The notes under the pieces: model-generated | Seen by the model: the letters and a program-made list of their open reading frames with translations, nothing else | Told to the model about the DNA's origin: nothing | Database searches by the model: none | Part shown: in pieces, positions 62,124 to 64,000 of the stretch | How the letters are laid out: the number at the start of each line of letters is the position of its first letter | Position numbering within the stretch: position 1 is the stretch's first letter | Assembly (NCBI RefSeq): GCF_000970465.2 | Contig: NZ_LAJE02000363.1 | Coordinates: forward strand, 78,802 to 142,801 | DNA from: Devosia insulae DS-56 | GTDB lineage: Bacteria > Pseudomonadota > Alphaproteobacteria > Rhizobiales > Devosiaceae | DNA: 64,000 nucleotides | Direction of reading: 5' to 3' | Translations under genes and position numbers: made by a program

Positions 62124-62960
62124 ATGTCGATCCTCAGCACCAGCACCAAGACCGTCGCCACCCTCACTTTCGCGCTGCTGGCCAGCGTTTCACTCGCGGC
62201 CGAGACAGTCGTCGACCTGCCGAGCGGCGTGAAGGCTACCCTCTCCACTCCCGATAGCGGCGCGACCGGGCAGGCCGTGGTGATGCTGCACGGCTTCGGC
62301 AGCTCCCGCGATGAAGTGGGCGGGCTGTTCGCCCAGCAGGCCGCGGCGCTCGCCGCCGAAGGCATCGCGTCGCTCCGCATCGATTTCCGCGGCTACGGCG
62401 AGAGCACCGGCGACATGGCGGACACCACGCTCGAAGGCTTGGTGGCAGATGCCGCCGAGGCCCGCACCTATCTCAGCGGCGCCGAGGGCGTCGACGCGGC
62501 CCGGGTCGGCGTCATCGGCTACAGCTTCGGCGCTGCGGTCGCCATGCTCGAACCCGACGACTTCAAGTCGGTGGTGGTGTGGGGCCAGATGGGCGATCTG
62601 CAGAAGGAGTTCCACGAGTTCCTCGGCCAGGACTTCTACGACAAGGCGAAGGCCGAGGGCTCGGCCAGTGTCGATCTCGGCTGGCGCGTGGTGACGCTGA
62701 AGCAGAGCTTCTTCGATAGCCTCACTCAGAACGATCTCGCCGCGCGGTTCTCTGGCTATGCCGGCCCGTTCCTCACCGTTGCCGGCGAGGCCGACCCGGC
62801 GACCGGCTACTTCGAGCAGTACCTGGGTCTCGCCAAGGGCAAGACCGAGTCGCTCAGCATCCCCGGCGCCGATCACATGCTGGGCGTGTTCAGCGAGCAG
62901 CCCGAAATCGGCAAGCAGGTGATCGACAAGACCACCGCCTGGCTGAAGGACACGCTGTAA
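62124..62960 (+). CDS. Secreted alpha/beta hydrolase
   Basis: A 278-residue serine hydrolase with a Sec signal peptide (TKTVATLTFALLASVSLAA, cleavage near AAE). The oxyanion region is MLHGFGSSRDEVG, the nucleophile is Ser134 in IGYSFGAAVA, and the catalytic histidine lies in GADHMLG near residue 252. The likely acid is in VAGEADPATG. Esterase or peptidase activity is possible; the natural substrate is unknown. Confidence 0.88.
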   Translation: MSILSTSTKTVATLTFALLASVSLAAETVVDLPSGVKATLSTPDSGATGQAVVMLHGFGSSRDEVGGLFAQQAAALAAEGIASLRIDFRGYGESTGDMADTTLEGLVADAAEARTYLSGAEGVDAARVGVIGYSFGAAVAMLEPDDFKSVVVWGQMGDLQKEFHEFLGQDFYDKAKAEGSASVDLGWRVVTLKQSFFDSLTQNDLAARFSGYAGPFLTVAGEADPATGYFEQYLGLAKGKTESLSIPGADHMLGVFSEQPEIGKQVIDKTTAWLKDTL

Positions 62961-62982
62961 CACCTGTTCCGATCCAAGACAG

Positions 62983-63008
62983 GGGCCGGGTTCACACCCG
63001 GCCCTTTC
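62983..63008 (+). terminator. Rho-independent terminator after alpha/beta hydrolase gene
   Basis: GGGCCGGGT and ACCCGGCCC form a perfect 9-base-pair stem with a short loop, followed by TTTCT. It is located 22 bases after the stop codon. Confidence 0.8.
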
Positions 63009-63118
63009 TGCGCGCGGTGAACAATGCGTTCGCCAGTCACATGAATGTGCCGTCTTGCGCGCTTCTGACCATAGGCACATATCCACCCCCAGTCACATCT
63101 AGTAACCAGGGGGCACCA

Positions 63119-63706
63119 ATGTACCGGGTCGCCGTATTCGTCGGGAGCACGCGCCCGACCTCTTCGAACCTCAAGCTCGCCAAGGCGCTGGAAAAGCTGG
63201 CCGCCGGCAAGCTGCAGTTCCAGTACATCAAGATCGACAACCTGCCGTTCTACGACGACGCGCTGTGGAACGATCCGCCGGCCGAAGTGATGCGGCTGAA
63301 GCGCGAAATCGCCGCGGCGGATGCGGTGCTGTTCGTGACGCCCGAATACAACCGCTCGATCCCCGGCATCCTCAAGAATGCCATCGACTGGCCGTCGCGG
63401 CCTTTCGGCGAGAGCGTGTGGACCGACAAGCCGGGCGCCATTGCCGGCGCCACCGGCGGGGTCAGCGGCACTGCCGCGGCACAGGCGCATCTCCGCTCGA
63501 TCCTGCCGGTGGTGGGCGTGGCGCTGATGGGCCGGCCGGAGATCTATTTCCAGTCGCGGCCCGGCGCGATCGACGATGACCACCACATCACCGATGAGCG
63601 GCTCAGCACCAACCTCAATATCTGGGTGGAGCGCTTCACTGACTGGATCGGCATGTTCACCAAGCCGCAGCAGGCGGTGGAAGAGATCGAGCGCAAAACC
63701 GCCTAG
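63119..63706 (+). CDS. NAD(P)H-dependent FMN reductase
   Basis: A 195-residue flavodoxin-fold reductase of the NADPH-dependent FMN/azo/chromate reductase group. The phosphate-binding loop is VGSTRPTSSNLKLA, the active-site TPEYNRSIPGILKNAIDW is the family signature, and GATGGVSGTAAAQ contacts the flavin. Start ATG 63119 has AGGGGG six bases upstream. It may reduce quinones or xenobiotics. Confidence 0.92.
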   Translation: MYRVAVFVGSTRPTSSNLKLAKALEKLAAGKLQFQYIKIDNLPFYDDALWNDPPAEVMRLKREIAAADAVLFVTPEYNRSIPGILKNAIDWPSRPFGESVWTDKPGAIAGATGGVSGTAAAQAHLRSILPVVGVALMGRPEIYFQSRPGAIDDDHHITDERLSTNLNIWVERFTDWIGMFTKPQQAVEEIERKTA

Positions 63707-63806
63707 ACTTCTCCTGAAAGCGCTCGGGTCGCCTTCACACAAGAGTCGCATCGACGGGCTACCCGTTCTCATATCCGGCACGTCGCCGGCGATATGGAGA
63801 TGCGCG

Positions 63807-64000
63807 ATGCCCAACTATCTCTTGGCCTACCATGGCGGTGGCGAACCCGAGAGCGAAGAGGCACAGGCGGCCGTGATGCTGGCCTGGAACGAATGGCTCG
63901 AGGCGACCGGCGAAGCCATGCTGGACCTCGGCAGCCCGGTCGGCGCGACGATGACCGTCGGCTCGACGGCACTGTGGGCCCCGCCCCGGCCGACCCGGTC
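63807..64000 (+). CDS. YCII-related domain protein (3' truncated, possible frameshift)
   Basis: The 5' end of a YCII-related/DGPF-type small protein. It starts MPNYLLAYHGGGEPESEEAQ, with GGAG seven bases upstream. Typical members continue to a GGxNPxTGY segment. At the window edge the frame reads ALWAPPRPTR, but one extra base would give GPAPADPV, which fits the family better, so a one-base deletion near 63980 is suspected. The rest lies beyond the window. Confidence 0.75.
   Translation, partial: MPNYLLAYHGGGEPESEEAQAAVMLAWNEWLEATGEAMLDLGSPVGATMTVGSTALWAPPRPTR

Noticed and set aside
1..64000. CRISPR array, prophage or transposase genes
   Set aside because: No regularly spaced repeats, phage structural genes or transposase motifs were seen in either strand.

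Overview
The window looks like chromosomal DNA of a GC-rich alphaproteobacterium of the order Hyphomicrobiales, most likely Devosia or a close relative. That placement is an inference from MipZ, a DUF1489 protein, YcjX/YcjF, the FlgE/FlgK/FlgL style, a guanidine-I riboswitch cluster and REP-like palindromes; no rRNA is present to confirm it. Genes are dense, with many ATGA/GTGA stop-start overlaps. One tRNA gene (Ser, anticodon TGA) is present, and no CRISPR array, prophage or intact insertion sequence was seen.

Layout. 1-12.1 kb is mostly housekeeping: the 3' part of a D,D-carboxypeptidase with a SPOR domain, mipZ, a GST/DUF1489/DUF4180 operon, mgtE, folD, the 5-oxoprolinase operon pxpB-pxpC-pxpA, a DHFR-like reductase, dodecin and a paired DUF606 transporter. 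12.1-20.7 kb is a guanidine utilisation operon on the minus strand. It has a textbook sigma-54 promoter and a guanidine-I riboswitch, followed by an ABC transporter (binding protein, permease, ATPase), two DUF1989 proteins (the carboxyguanidine deiminase pair), a biotin-dependent guanidine/urea carboxylase that carries a one-base frameshift, and a free-standing C-terminal domain of allophanate hydrolase. 20.7-24.7 kb holds a third DUF1989 gene coupled to a 47-residue ribbon-helix-helix-like protein, divergent from a GntR regulator, a flavin reductase-like protein and an orphan BMP-type binding protein.

25.4-47.4 kb is an exopolysaccharide locus on the plus strand: ligase/polymerase-like protein, phosphoesterase, Wzc-like tyrosine kinase, priming sugar transferase, an amidotransferase/HisH/HisF set that probably makes an acetamidino sugar, flippase, glycosyltransferases, a second polymerase-like protein, a bi-domain oxidoreductase, a heparinase II/III-like protein and wecB-wecC for UDP-ManNAcA. 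Its middle (about 34.8-39.8 kb) is visibly less GC-rich than the flanks.

47.4-64 kb holds small membrane and secreted proteins, a GIY-YIG protein next to tRNA-Ser, a quinone oxidoreductase, the flagellar hook genes flgE-flgK-flgL (minus strand), an arylsulfatase, a P-loop ATPase, metA, an SRPBCC protein, ycjX-ycjF, a secreted alpha/beta hydrolase, an FMN reductase and the 5' end of a YCII-type protein.

The best candidate for new biology is the 12-24 kb nitrogen region. It combines sigma-54 and riboswitch control, a broken carboxylase, an allophanate hydrolase reduced to its C-terminal domain, a coupled 35-codon ORF, and a separately regulated third DUF1989 gene.
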